Origin: Nitrososphaerota archaeon
GTDB taxonomy: Archaea > Thermoproteota > Nitrososphaeria > Nitrososphaerales > Nitrosopumilaceae
DNA: 35,314 nucleotides
Reading direction: 5' to 3'
Assembly: GCA_016872015.1 (NCBI GenBank)
Contig: VHBK01000012.1
Coordinates: 1-35,314 of the forward strand
Part shown: positions 1 to 9,875 of the stretch, in pieces
How the letters are laid out: the number at the start of each line of letters is the position of its first letter
Numbering within the stretch: the stretch's first letter is position 1
Made by a program: the position numbers and the translations under genes
Notes under the pieces: generated by a model
Told to the model about the DNA's origin: nothing
The model's input: only the letters and a program-made list of their open reading frames with translations
Database searches by the model: none

Positions 1-184
1 GTGTTGCATGAGTCCTTGCCAGCTCTGAATTGGAATCATCCAGATTCAGCTCAAGTGCATGTAGGTGTCCAAGTGTTTCTTCCAGTGCAGATGCAAACGA
101 TTCCTTTTCAGATTCTTCTGCATGCGCATAGGAGAAACCTACTGCAAAAAGTATTGCCGCTAGTGCTGCAATAGTTTTATTCAT
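1..184 (-). CDS. N-terminal part of a secreted protein (signal peptide), truncated by the window edge
   Basis: Reverse strand from ATG at 184 reads MNKTIAALAAILFAVGFSYAHAEESEKESFASALEETLGHLHALELNLDDSNSELARTHAT..., open to the window edge; typical signal peptide with hydrophobic core. Confidence 0.75.
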   Translation of the reverse strand, partial: MNKTIAALAAILFAVGFSYAHAEESEKESFASALEETLGHLHALELNLDDSNSELARTHAT

Positions 185-297
185 GTAAGGGCAAGCTAAG
201 CTTTTCGATTTAAACGGACTAGCCATTCCATACTCTTAGAATGATATTTTAGAACAACTAGGAAACGCTCATTTACCAAGAATCAGTCACAAAACCG

Positions 298-1740
298 TTG
301 AGCAAAGAAAGCCCTGGGATTACAGTGTCAAAAAAGGACGATTTTTCTGAATGGTATACGCAAGTGGTGCTAAAGGCAGAGCTTGCAGACTATGCGCCAG
401 TCAAGGGATTAATCGTACTGCGGCCAGATGGCTATGCTATTTGGGAATCTATTCGAGAAACACTTGACAAAAAATTCAAGGCAACTGGGCACAGAAACGG
501 ATTCCTCCCAGTATTGATTCCGGAATCATTACTTGCAAAAGAGTCGGACCATTTTGCAGGATTTAACCCAGAGGTATTTTGGGTTACTCATTCTGGCGAA
601 AACGAAATCGGTGATAGATTAGCACTGCGTCCAACTTCAGAGACACTAGCATATTCAATGTATTCAAAATGGATTCAATCATGGCGTGATCTGCCACTAA
701 AGATTAATTTCTGGAACACTGCATTACGTGCAGAAATCAAGGCTACAAAGCCATTTTTGAGAACATCTGAATTTTTGTGGCAGGAAGGCCACACGGTACA
801 TGCAACACATGAAGAGGCAGAAAAAGAAGTCTTGGACATTTTGGAAATTTACAAAAGCACAGTAGAACACGAATTAGCAATTCCTGTAATCACTGGCAAA
901 AAAAGCGACAAGGAAAAGTTTGTAGGAGCTGTATACACTACTACCATGGAATCTATAATGCCTGACGGAAAGGCACTGCAAATGGGCACATCACATTTTC
1001 TAGGGCAGAATTTCTCAAAACCATTTGAGGTAAAATATCTAGACAAAAACAATTCCGAGACGTTTGCATGGCAGACATCGTGGGGAGTGTCATGGAGACT
1101 AATTGGCGCAATGATAATGGTACATGGTGATGACAAGGGCTTGGTCTTGCCTCCACGAGTAGCGCCAATCCAGATAGTTATTGTTCCAATTTACTATAAT
1201 GACAAAGACGCAGACAGGGTCAATACAGAAGCAGACAAGGTGGAAAAAATTCTCAAAGAAAAAGGCTTGCGAGTACATGTTGATAGACGAGACCAGCTAA
1301 CGCCTGGCTTCAAGTACAATGAATGGGAGATGCGTGGCGTGCCATTGCGTATAGAAATTGGCCCCAAGGACATTGACACAAACAAGGTCATGTATGCTAC
1401 TCGCCACATCAAGCAAAAGCTTGACCTGCCAATGGACAAAATATCATCGGAGATTGACGGAATTTTGCAGAAAATCCAAGATGAGATGTTTGAAGCAGCC
1501 AAGAAATTACTCTCAGAGAAAACTGCTAAAACGTCTGAATACTCTGAATTTAGAGAGGCTATTGAATCTGGCAATTTTGTGGATGCTGGCTGGTGTGGAA
1601 GACGCGAATGTGAGGAAAAGATCAAAGAGGACACCATGGCAGATATTCGCGTCATACCGTTTGATGCACAAAATTCTGGCAAGTGCGTGTACTGCAAGGG
1701 TACAAGCGTCACCAATGCAATCTTTGGCCGCGCATATTGA
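298..1740 (+). CDS. proS: Prolyl-tRNA synthetase (archaeal/eukaryotic-type class II)
   Basis: 480 aa; class II motifs (RPTSETLAYSMYSKWIQSWRDLPLKINFWNTALRAE), C-terminal Zn-domain cysteines and terminal FGRAY; TTG start. Confidence 0.96.
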   Translation: MSKESPGITVSKKDDFSEWYTQVVLKAELADYAPVKGLIVLRPDGYAIWESIRETLDKKFKATGHRNGFLPVLIPESLLAKESDHFAGFNPEVFWVTHSGENEIGDRLALRPTSETLAYSMYSKWIQSWRDLPLKINFWNTALRAEIKATKPFLRTSEFLWQEGHTVHATHEEAEKEVLDILEIYKSTVEHELAIPVITGKKSDKEKFVGAVYTTTMESIMPDGKALQMGTSHFLGQNFSKPFEVKYLDKNNSETFAWQTSWGVSWRLIGAMIMVHGDDKGLVLPPRVAPIQIVIVPIYYNDKDADRVNTEADKVEKILKEKGLRVHVDRRDQLTPGFKYNEWEMRGVPLRIEIGPKDIDTNKVMYATRHIKQKLDLPMDKISSEIDGILQKIQDEMFEAAKKLLSEKTAKTSEYSEFREAIESGNFVDAGWCGRRECEEKIKEDTMADIRVIPFDAQNSGKCVYCKGTSVTNAIFGRAY

Positions 1741-1768
1741 TATACCGAATTTCTGGATTGTATAATAC

Positions 1769-2599
1769 TTGAGCGATATACTGCAGGTTGCAAATCTGGT
1801 AAAACATTATTCAAAGAGGAATTTCTTTGGCAAAGAGACATCTCTGGTAAAAGCAGTAGACGATGTTTCTTTTTCTGTCCGAGAGGGAGAAACACTAGTC
1901 TTGGCAGGCGAGTCGGGCTCTGGTAAGTCCACAATTGCAAAGTTGATTCTACATGCAATACCTGCTGACTCTGGTAGAATTATCTTTGATGGGTTAGAGA
2001 TTTCCAATGATTCACAGTCGCTCAAAAAAATCCGAATGGGAATTCAGATGGTGTACCAGGACCCGTATGATTCCATAAACCCGCAAATGAAAATAAAGGA
2101 CATAATTTCAGAGCCGCTTGAAATCCACAAAGTTGGAAATTCCAAAGAAAGATTTGAAATGGTAAAACAAGTATTGCACGAAGTAAAGCTAGAGCCATCA
2201 GAAGAAATAATGGAAAAATATCCACACATGCTCTCAGGCGGCCAGCGGCAAAGAATAGTTCTAGCTCGAGCCTTGGTGCTAAAGCCGAAAATGATCATAG
2301 CAGATGAGCCAGTATCGATGCTTGATGTTTCAATTAGAGCCGAAGTGTTGGAATTGATGAACGAGTTACGGCAAAAGCACCACATTTCATTTTTGTACAT
2401 CACACATGACTTGGCAACTGCCAGATACTTTGGGCAAAAAATTGCCATACTGCACAAGGGCAAAATTGTAGAGAGCGGTCCAATAGATGAGGTCTTGTTT
2501 TGCCCAAAGCACCCCTACACCCAGGCATTAATTGACGCAATATCAGAGCCGGACCCGGCTAATCTGAACAGAGAGAAGAAGATTCGTGCTTTCTCATAA
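1769..2599 (+). CDS. ABC transporter ATP-binding protein, oligopeptide/dipeptide (OppF/DppF-like) family
   Basis: Walker A GESGSGKST, signature LSGGQRQRI, Walker B MIIADEP; C-terminal HPYTQALIDAI typical of Opp/Dpp ATPases. Confidence 0.92.
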   Translation: MSDILQVANLVKHYSKRNFFGKETSLVKAVDDVSFSVREGETLVLAGESGSGKSTIAKLILHAIPADSGRIIFDGLEISNDSQSLKKIRMGIQMVYQDPYDSINPQMKIKDIISEPLEIHKVGNSKERFEMVKQVLHEVKLEPSEEIMEKYPHMLSGGQRQRIVLARALVLKPKMIIADEPVSMLDVSIRAEVLELMNELRQKHHISFLYITHDLATARYFGQKIAILHKGKIVESGPIDEVLFCPKHPYTQALIDAISEPDPANLNREKKIRAFS

Positions 2600-2607
2600 C
2601 TAAACAG

Positions 2608-2661
2608 AACTAGACAGTTTTGGAATTATACCACAACTAGACAGAACTAGACAGTGTTGTG
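2608..2661. repeat. Three direct copies of AACTAGACAG (2608-2617, 2635-2644, 2645-2654), the last two within CACAAC...GTTGTG
   Basis: Read directly between the convergent oppF-like and smc genes. Confidence 0.85.
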
Positions 2662-2706
2662 CGTAATTTGGGCTAGTAATTTAACACTAGCATTGCTGGG
2701 GTTAAA

Positions 2707-5700
2707 CTAGATTGTAATGGACGGCATGCGCTTGTCCTTGTAGGTTACAACATGCGAGACACCATTCTTTGGAAAGACACCGTAAATCAGCTTGGCCTTT
2801 TGCACAACAGAATCCTTGAGGGACACCATGATGAATTGGCTTCCTGCAGAGCGCTGTTCTATTATTTTTGCAAGTTTTTCAGAGTTGGGGGCATCCAAGT
2901 GTGCATCTACCTCATCAAACAGGTAAAACACTGACGGCTTTAGTTTCTGCAAAGCCAGCACGAATACGATTGCCGCAAGTGTTTTTTCCCCACCGGATAT
3001 CGATGTTGATTCTCTTTTTGGCTTGTTTGGGAACTGTATCAGATATGATATTCCAGAATTGAAAATGTCGTCTTCATTTTGCAGCTCCAGCCAGGCCTCA
3101 CCGCCTGTCATGGTATGGAATGCGTCTCGGATTTCCTTGTCCACTTTGTCAAATGCCTCCAAGAATGTCTGGCGCTTGTCCTTGTCAATTTCTTCTATAA
3201 ATCTCACTATGGCGTTTCGCTCTTCTTCCAGCTCGTTCTTTCTGTCCGACATGGAGCGGTATCCAGTGGAGATTTCAACAAATGTCTGGGGAGCAGTTGC
3301 GTTCAGCTTTGTCGTCAGCGAATTCATTTCTGATTCCAGTGATGATAACATTGAATCCACCTCAAATGTTTCAGTGATTTCCTGATAGCCGTATTTTTCT
3401 AGGACCTTCTGTATTTTTGCCTCATTTTCTATCATATCCCGAATATCGCGCGATAATGAATCAGACTGGCGCTCTAGTGCGTTTATCTCTCGTGTTACCA
3501 GCCTTTCTTTTTCATTTAGTAATGACAGCCTGTCGTCAAACTCTTGCAGTTTTGATATTGACGTGCCAGAGGTGGCAATGAGGTTTTGCTCTTTTTCACG
3601 CAGTTTGACTAGGTTTTGGCTTGCCAATTCCTTGTCTTTTGCTATTTGGCCTAGTCGGGTTTCTATTTCGTGCTTTTCATGATTCAGCGAGGATTGCTCT
3701 TCTCGCAGATTCTGCATTTTTGTCTTTTCGCCCAGATCCTGTGCGGATAATGTTGCTAGCTGGGATTCCCGGTCTCGTAATTCATTGACGATACTAGACT
3801 GGTGCGCCATAAGCTCGGATCGGTTCTCATTTAGCCTGTTAAGCTCAGACGCAATTCGGTGGTTTTCCCCGTCCGCATAATTTTCATGCATTAGCGTAAT
3901 CCTTTCTTCTAGTGATGTAATGAGTGATTCCTCCTTGGAGTGGTCCAGTGTTATTTTTTCTATTTGTCTAGCTAATTGTGTAATTCTGGATTCTAGTTGC
4001 GATTTTGTCTTGTCTATTGTGGATATCCTTAGTTTGAGATCGGAATAGCTAATGTCTGCATTTGCAAGGCCAGTTTCGGATATGGATAATCTTTCTCTGT
4101 AATTTTGGATTATTCCATCTACTTTTTTGATTGATAATCGTTTTTTGAGGACATATCTTTTTAGTAGCGATATTGACTGGTGCAGTCCCTCAACTGATGT
4201 GCTCATGGAGATTATCTTGGTGACCTTGGAGATTTTCGAGTTGATGTCTATTACAACTGCAGATGCCTTTGCCTCAAAGAACTCGCCATCTATTGTTACT
4301 GTCTTGTAGCCTGATTTTGATAGTCGCAGGCCGGCATCCTGGTTTTTGACTAGAATCACATTGCCAAACAAAAACGTCAGTAATGGTGCGTATTTTGCAT
4401 CACATCTAACAAAATCAGACAATACTCCAAGTACGTCAGAGTCGTTTGGTACATTTAGTGAGAATTTTGGAATTGCCTCTAGTGGGATGATTTTGAGCTT
4501 TGGTAGTTTCTTTGCGCGTGCTACTTCTGCTAGGCTCAGCAATGTCCCAAAGTCTTGCACTACGAAGGACTTGATCCAGTCCGATGCTGCAGCCAAAATT
4601 GCACGCTCGTATTGCTTGTCCCAGGATATCATCTCGTATACTAGGCCCTCTATTCCTAATTCCTCGCGGTGTTCCTTGAGGTGTGCAATTGTGTAATCTT
4701 CATGCATTATGCTTTTGACTACTCTGATTTTTGCATCATATTGAGCGGCTGCCTTTGCAGCTTTTTCCAAGATGAAATTCAGCTCGTCAATGTCGTGTTC
4801 AATTTTTCCGTGTTTGTTCCCTTGCTCTGAGATTCTTCCCCGCAGCTCTGAAATTGTCGCCTTGTGGTTTTCTATGATTAATTCCAGTCTTGATTTTAAT
4901 GTTGAAAGCTTGACAGATTCTGCATCAATTTCTACTAGTCTGTTTTTGTTAGAGTCTATTTTTGATTTAGAGTCATTGATTTCGGATTCTAGTTTTGCAA
5001 ATTCTACCTTGGCGTGGTTTAGCTTTTGTGTCAACCCTTGGATTTTGGTGTCAATTTCTTTTCTTTGCGATATTGCATGCGATTGTTGCTTGTATACTGC
5101 AGATAATTCAGATTCGACTGATTTTATTTGCTCATAGATCTGGTTTTTGTCTTCTCTGATTTTTGATAATATTGTTTTTTGTTCTGTTGATTGTGATTCG
5201 ATGTTTAGTCTTGCCTGATGTAATGATTCCAGGTCGGATGCAATAATCGGCAGTCTTGCATTGATTTGCTCTACTCGCCTTGATTTGGTTATGGTTTCAG
5301 TGTTGGCAGATTCGTAGATCTGCATTGCCTGCGATAATTCAGAATCAATTGACGCCTTTGCTTGGTTGTAGGCGTTAACCTCGCTCATGAATGTGAATTT
5401 TTGCGATTCCAGCTCGGAGATCTCTTTTTTGACTAGTGCCCTTTCTTCATCTAGCTTCTTTGATTCAGAAACCAGAGAGTGCATGGAGCGCTCTTTGGAT
5501 ACTTTTTCTGTTTGGATTGCCTTCATTTTGTTCGAAGCCGAAATTGCATGCAGTCTACCTAGCTCAAAGTTGATGAATTCATGCCTGAGTTTTTGGTTTC
5601 TCTCCGCTTCCAGCTCGTCGATTCTCTTTTTGATTTCATCCATTCTTGCCAAGGCAATTTCGAGTCTTCTGTCGGCATCCTCTAGCTGTTTTATTGATTC

Positions 5701-6264
5701 GGACTTTTTCTCATCAAAGTATGCTAATCCAATTAAATCCTCGATTACTGTTCTCTTTTCTTCTGCAGTAAACTCTGAAATTCTAGTTACTGTTCCCTGC
5801 TGTACTGCGTTTAGCTGATTCAGACTAGCATTTGCAACTTCGAGCAAGTCCAGGATTTGGTTTCGGTTTGTCTGCTTTTGGTTTAGATAGTAAATGTTTT
5901 CGCCGTCTTCGCCCATTTCTCGCGTAATTACAACTGCGTTAGAGTCGACTGGGATTTTTCTATCAGAATTATCAAAGTGTAGTGAGACTCGCGCCATTTT
6001 GGTTCCGCGCTTGTTTCCCTCTATATCGTGGATTAGCGATCGAAGCTTGTCAACTCTCATGACCTTTGGCTTGTTCTCGCCTAGTGCAAAGATGATCGCA
6101 TCCAGAATGTTACTCTTGCCAGACCCGTTTGGCCCAGATATCGATACTAGTCCTTGCTCAAAGCCGACTGTGGTATTTGTAAATCCAAATGACTTGAATC
6201 CATAGATCTCTACCTTTTTGATGTGAACCAATAGAATTTGTTGCCGTGCAGGTTTGTTAATCAA
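2707..6264 (-). CDS. smc: Chromosome segregation SMC ATPase (start more likely TTG at about 6231, giving MVHIKKVEIYGFKSFG)
   Basis: Walker A GPNGSGKSNILDAI, long coiled coils with central hinge, signature ISGGEKTLAAIVFVLALQ, Walker B VFYLFDEVDAHLD. Confidence 0.96.
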   Translation of the reverse strand: MINKPARQQILLVHIKKVEIYGFKSFGFTNTTVGFEQGLVSISGPNGSGKSNILDAIIFALGENKPKVMRVDKLRSLIHDIEGNKRGTKMARVSLHFDNSDRKIPVDSNAVVITREMGEDGENIYYLNQKQTNRNQILDLLEVANASLNQLNAVQQGTVTRISEFTAEEKRTVIEDLIGLAYFDEKKSESIKQLEDADRRLEIALARMDEIKKRIDELEAERNQKLRHEFINFELGRLHAISASNKMKAIQTEKVSKERSMHSLVSESKKLDEERALVKKEISELESQKFTFMSEVNAYNQAKASIDSELSQAMQIYESANTETITKSRRVEQINARLPIIASDLESLHQARLNIESQSTEQKTILSKIREDKNQIYEQIKSVESELSAVYKQQSHAISQRKEIDTKIQGLTQKLNHAKVEFAKLESEINDSKSKIDSNKNRLVEIDAESVKLSTLKSRLELIIENHKATISELRGRISEQGNKHGKIEHDIDELNFILEKAAKAAAQYDAKIRVVKSIMHEDYTIAHLKEHREELGIEGLVYEMISWDKQYERAILAAASDWIKSFVVQDFGTLLSLAEVARAKKLPKLKIIPLEAIPKFSLNVPNDSDVLGVLSDFVRCDAKYAPLLTFLFGNVILVKNQDAGLRLSKSGYKTVTIDGEFFEAKASAVVIDINSKISKVTKIISMSTSVEGLHQSISLLKRYVLKKRLSIKKVDGIIQNYRERLSISETGLANADISYSDLKLRISTIDKTKSQLESRITQLARQIEKITLDHSKEESLITSLEERITLMHENYADGENHRIASELNRLNENRSELMAHQSSIVNELRDRESQLATLSAQDLGEKTKMQNLREEQSSLNHEKHEIETRLGQIAKDKELASQNLVKLREKEQNLIATSGTSISKLQEFDDRLSLLNEKERLVTREINALERQSDSLSRDIRDMIENEAKIQKVLEKYGYQEITETFEVDSMLSSLESEMNSLTTKLNATAPQTFVEISTGYRSMSDRKNELEEERNAIVRFIEEIDKDKRQTFLEAFDKVDKEIRDAFHTMTGGEAWLELQNEDDIFNSGISYLIQFPNKPKRESTSISGGEKTLAAIVFVLALQKLKPSVFYLFDEVDAHLDAPNSEKLAKIIEQRSAGSQFIMVSLKDSVVQKAKLIYGVFPKNGVSHVVTYKDKRMPSITI

Positions 6265-6356
6265 ATATAGACAAGTTTAGTTGACTGGCTTAACAAAATT
6301 CTTGTAATGTTATGAAAAATCTTGTCGCAGTCATGTGGGCTTAAATTTGGTCATTA

Positions 6357-7109
6357 TTGTGCAATGATCAAATGGTAAAGCTAGGCATAGCGCAAACCGT
6401 CGCAACAAGCACTAATGAAGAAGGAATCAAGCAGGCATCTCACCTGCTAGAACGCCTAGGCAAAAACGAGGCAGACATTGCGTGCCTGCCTGAACAGTAC
6501 CTGACAAACAACAAAATTGACAACTTTGAGGCTACGTTTGCCCCTTTTGCCAAAATAGCAAAACAATATTCCATGAGTGTTATTGCGGGTGCATTTTACA
6601 CAAAATCAGGCACAAAGCAGACCATTTCTGCGCCAGTAATTGATAGTATGGGTCAGTTTATCGGAGTTCAAGATAAAATTCACCCATTTGATTACGAGCA
6701 AGACTCTATCAAGCCAGGAGTTGAGGCCAAGGTATTTTCAACAAAATGCAAGTTTGGGGTGGTGATTTGCTATGACATGGTGTTTTCCGATGTTGCAGAG
6801 ACACTTGCCAAAAAGGGAGCAGATGTGTTGTTCTCTCCAGCAAGGATTGTTCGGCGCGGAATTTACCCATGGCACCTGTACTGCCAGACAAGGTCACTAG
6901 AAAACAGAATGCCAATACTTGCTGCAAACACGCAGACGCCTAAGTTTGGCGGAAAAAGCATTATCGTTGACCTAGAGGAAAATGACGGGGTCATGATACC
7001 AAGAACCAAGATTACAGTGGGTCAGGGAATCAGGCTAGAATCGTTTGACCTTGGAAAATACGAAAAATCCCGCAAAATCAGATATTCAGACCACAGAAAA
7101 TTTTCCTAG
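6357..7109 (+). CDS. Carbon-nitrogen hydrolase (nitrilase superfamily)
   Basis: 250 aa with Glu (CLPEQYL), Lys (QDKIHPFDYE) and Cys (GVVICYDMVF) catalytic-triad contexts. Confidence 0.9.
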   Translation: MCNDQMVKLGIAQTVATSTNEEGIKQASHLLERLGKNEADIACLPEQYLTNNKIDNFEATFAPFAKIAKQYSMSVIAGAFYTKSGTKQTISAPVIDSMGQFIGVQDKIHPFDYEQDSIKPGVEAKVFSTKCKFGVVICYDMVFSDVAETLAKKGADVLFSPARIVRRGIYPWHLYCQTRSLENRMPILAANTQTPKFGGKSIIVDLEENDGVMIPRTKITVGQGIRLESFDLGKYEKSRKIRYSDHRKFS

Positions 7110-7264
7110 TATTCCCTAGAGTGAAACGCCATAATGTGCGCCTCAAGGCTTCTAACTGCGATAAGCTTGGAGCAAAAACCGCACTCTACCTCAAATCGCT
7201 CTGCCTGCTCTGGAGTGATATCTTGAGAGGCCATTATTGTAATTTCGTCTTGTACTAGTGCCAT
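7106..7264 (-). CDS. Small C2H2 zinc-finger-like protein (52 aa)
   Basis: Below the ORF-track cutoff; reads MALVQDEITIMASQDITPEQAERFEVECGFCSKLIAVRSLEAHIMAFHSREY*, with C-x2-C-x12-H-x4-H; stop shares CTAG with the upstream convergent gene. Confidence 0.72.
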   Translation of the reverse strand: MALVQDEITIMASQDITPEQAERFEVECGFCSKLIAVRSLEAHIMAFHSREY

Positions 7265-7515
7265 TTCCTTGCCAAGTTTTCAAACTAGACCTAGCTTGAT
7301 AAGCTTTTGCCGATAATACCAATTTTGGAAATACTTTATCCATGGTACAGTATTACCATCCCACTATTTTTGTCCACATTGTAAAAAATTCAGTTAGTCT
7401 AGTTTACAAAAAAGACAAAGTCTGTAATTTGTCAAATTATGAATAATACCTTTACAAAGCAGACATTATCAAAATCAGCCACAGCCCCCTTTCCTGATGA
7501 TTTTAGCTCGAATTA

Positions 7516-7564
7516 AAGTGCAAAAAATGCCATAATCAGAAGACTGCATGCCGTTTTTGCACTT
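7516..7564. promoter_or_regulatory. Hairpin-forming inverted repeat AAGTGCAAAAA ... TTTTTGCACTT (11-bp perfect arms) upstream of the PAC2 gene
   Basis: Arms at 7516-7526 and 7554-7564, with nested ATGC (7527-7530)/GCAT (7546-7549). Confidence 0.6.
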
Positions 7565-7620
7565 CACTCCTAGCCAAATTATAGACAAAGTATATCAGTG
7601 ATTTTTTGCAAAAATACACC

Positions 7621-8337
7621 ATGGCGCCAAAATTATGGGTCAAAGAGACCAAGCCAATTAGCATAGAGGGCGGCTACCTCATTGACGGCTTTCCATCAGT
7701 AGGATTTACCAGCGCAATAGCAAGCGAATCACTCATGCATGGAAATAATTATGATCTGGTAGGATTTGTCGACTCGTATGATTTTCCAACAGTATCAATA
7801 CTAAAGGACGGGATTCCAAGCTATGCCACTAGAATCTATGTCAACCCATCACTAAAGGTGGGAGTGTTCTCATCGTTTCTTACAATTAACGAGCCGTACC
7901 ATAGAACTATTGCGAAAATGATGTTGCTTTGGGCAAAAAAACACAAGTGCTCTTTGGTTGTCAGCTCGTCGCCAATGAACCTAACAGATAGCGACAAAAA
8001 GCAGATAATTGCTGCCGGAAGCACTACAGAGGCCAGAGAGAAAATAAAGCAGGCTGGAATGATGATGCTACAAAACGGTACCATTCCTGGAATTCCAGGA
8101 GAATTGCTAAACCAAGGAATGCTGCATGGTCAAAATGTCATAGTGATTTTGGTAAATGTGGACGATGCAGGCCCCGACTTTGGCTCTAGTGTGGACTTGT
8201 GCATGGCAATGTCCAAGATTTTGCCAGGGGTGTCATGTGATCTGTCCATGATGCGAAAGCAGGCCGAAGTTGCAGAAAAACAGATCAAAGAGACAGAAAA
8301 GGAAACAAGGGCGCTTCGCGACTCTATGTACGGTTAG
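7621..8337 (+). CDS. PAC2 family protein (proteasome-assembly-chaperone-like)
   Basis: SIEGGYLIDGFPSVGFTSAIASESLMHG N-terminus and IPGIPGELLNQGMLHGQNVIVILVN typical of PAC2; ATG at 7621 preferred over TTG at 7606. Confidence 0.87.
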   Translation: MAPKLWVKETKPISIEGGYLIDGFPSVGFTSAIASESLMHGNNYDLVGFVDSYDFPTVSILKDGIPSYATRIYVNPSLKVGVFSSFLTINEPYHRTIAKMMLLWAKKHKCSLVVSSSPMNLTDSDKKQIIAAGSTTEAREKIKQAGMMMLQNGTIPGIPGELLNQGMLHGQNVIVILVNVDDAGPDFGSSVDLCMAMSKILPGVSCDLSMMRKQAEVAEKQIKETEKETRALRDSMYG

Positions 8338-8946
8338 ATGCAAGAATTTTTTGCGTTTTTTGCCACAGTAATAGTAGTTTCTGTCTCCGGTGTGATGGCG
8401 CCAGGACCTCTTTTTGCAGCCACAATATCAAGTGGATTGAAACAGAGGCTTGCGGGATTCAAGATTGCAATAGGCCACACTGCAATAGAACTCCCACTGG
8501 TAGTCATGATTGGCCTAGGCGTCTTGTCATTAGAGAGTTTTCCGCAGTTCAGAATTATAATAACCGCCCTTGGCGCCGTAAGCATCTTTGGTTTTGCTGC
8601 ATTGCAGCTAAGATCAGCATTGAGAGAAGTTGCCACAAAAGACTCCAAGCATGGTCCGTTGCTCACAGGGATTTTGTTGACAGGCCTAAACCCGTTCTTT
8701 TTGGTTTGGTGGTTTACAATTGGAATCAAGTTGATTTCTGATGCCATGGTGTTGTGGTCGTTTTGGGGAATCTTGGTGATGTTTGCATTGCACATTTGGA
8801 TGGATTATGCGTGGCTGATGTTTGTCTCTGCATCATCTGCAAAAAGCGCAAAGATTCTCTCTGGAAAATCCTACAAAATATTCATGATTGGAATCAATGT
8901 AGTACTAGTTTACTTTGGAATAACTTTTCTGCTTGAGATATTCTAG
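8338..8946 (+). CDS. LysE-family transporter
   Basis: Hydrophobic 202 aa, VSGVMAPGPLFAATISSGLKQR N-terminal motif, GLNPFFLVWW. Confidence 0.85.
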   Translation: MQEFFAFFATVIVVSVSGVMAPGPLFAATISSGLKQRLAGFKIAIGHTAIELPLVVMIGLGVLSLESFPQFRIIITALGAVSIFGFAALQLRSALREVATKDSKHGPLLTGILLTGLNPFFLVWWFTIGIKLISDAMVLWSFWGILVMFALHIWMDYAWLMFVSASSAKSAKILSGKSYKIFMIGINVVLVYFGITFLLEIF

Positions 8947-9182
8947 CCGCAGTATAGGGTTTCCAGATTGGATGTGCATTCTGCGTTTAGTGTTTGGATT
9001 TTTTCTGCCAAAGACACGCACATGGAATAATCCATTGCGGATTCATATTGGATTATCTCGTCTATTATTGAGAACTGCCTTGCAGGGCACGAGTTGAAAT
9101 TCTGAAACATGATAAGGGATGCAATAATTATGATTCCGCCGACTACTGATAATTTGTAATAATTACTCTTTTGAAATATCAA
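8943..9182 (-). CDS. Small single-TM protein of unknown function
   Basis: 79 aa ORF, one hydrophobic segment (LSVVGGIIIIASLIMF), four Cys; overlaps the 3' end of alba. Confidence 0.55.
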   Translation of the reverse strand: MIFQKSNYYKLSVVGGIIIIASLIMFQNFNSCPARQFSIIDEIIQYESAMDYSMCVSLAEKIQTLNAECTSNLETLYCG

Positions 9183-9522
9183 TTTCTATTGTGGATACGT
9201 TTCGAGTCTTGCCGTCTTGTGATTGAAGTGAATCAGACGCAATTCGAACGTCCTTGATGTAATATCCCACAGTATTCATGCGCTTTACTATCATTTGGGA
9301 TACATCTACTGCCTGTGTGATTCTTTGTCCGCGAGCCTTGATTGTTACTACTGGTTGAGTGGAAATCTGAGTCAGTGTTGCTGTGACATAGGTCATGATC
9401 GGTTTTACGCCAACAAAAATCACGTCGCGTGTCTTTTTTGCATTTTCGTCCTCGTCGGTTCGCATCTTTTGTGACTCTTCCAAAATTTCTTGTGCTTCAG
9501 TTGGTTTGTCAGACTCGCTCAT
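9163..9522 (-). CDS. alba: Alba DNA/RNA-binding chromatin protein
   Basis: KPIMTYVTATLTQISTQPVVTIKARGQRITQAVDVSQMIVKR matches the Alba fold signature. Confidence 0.88.
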   Translation of the reverse strand: MSESDKPTEAQEILEESQKMRTDEDENAKKTRDVIFVGVKPIMTYVTATLTQISTQPVVTIKARGQRITQAVDVSQMIVKRMNTVGYYIKDVRIASDSLQSQDGKTRNVSTIEIDISKE

Positions 9523-9547
9523 GATTTGCTATGTTGCCCTTTTGCTT

Positions 9548-9814
9548 TTATTTAATGCTTAAGTTGTTTTTGGCCAAAAAATCTTGGATTATTTTTTCTA
9601 TCTCGTCTGGGTTTTTGCACTCCTTTACAATTGAGACAATATCTTCCTCCTCTATTTCATAACAGTTGAGAAACTCTTGTTCATCTTTGTACACCAGCAT
9701 TACTTTGTTGTTGTGGTAGCAATAGTACATTTTCTCTGGTTCCATCTCCTGGGCGATGATTTTGATTCCTTTTTCGTCAGGAACCAGAGGATATCCCATG
9801 AGAATAGCTTTCAA
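9548..9814 (-). CDS. Conserved small hypothetical protein
   Basis: 88 aa acidic ORF filling the gap between alba and the divergent polymerase gene. Confidence 0.65.
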   Translation of the reverse strand: MKAILMGYPLVPDEKGIKIIAQEMEPEKMYYCYHNNKVMLVYKDEQEFLNCYEIEEEDIVSIVKECKNPDEIEKIIQDFLAKNNLSIK

Positions 9815-9875
9815 AATCTGTTATTTAGACTCAGCTTGCCGATATTGTAATAAGGATTTTTTGCGCAATGATGTT

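Noticed and set aside
1194-1958. 254-aa minus-strand ORF overlapping proS and the ABC ATPase
   Set aside because: Antisense to two confident coding genes; no domain signature.
2752-6205. Multiple plus-strand ORFs antisense to smc (e.g. 4772-5137, 5387-5818)
   Set aside because: Shadow ORFs of a strong SMC reading frame; Ser/Phe-rich translations with no recognisable domains.
7494-7545. Possible C/D-box sRNA (TGATGA near 7495)
   Set aside because: A box C-like TGATGA is present but no convincing downstream CTGA box D at the right distance.
9756-9875. N-terminal extension of the Y-family polymerase in the ORF track
   Set aside because: Overlaps the divergent 88-aa gene; the canonical N-terminus MRVIFHIDFDYF starts at 9876.
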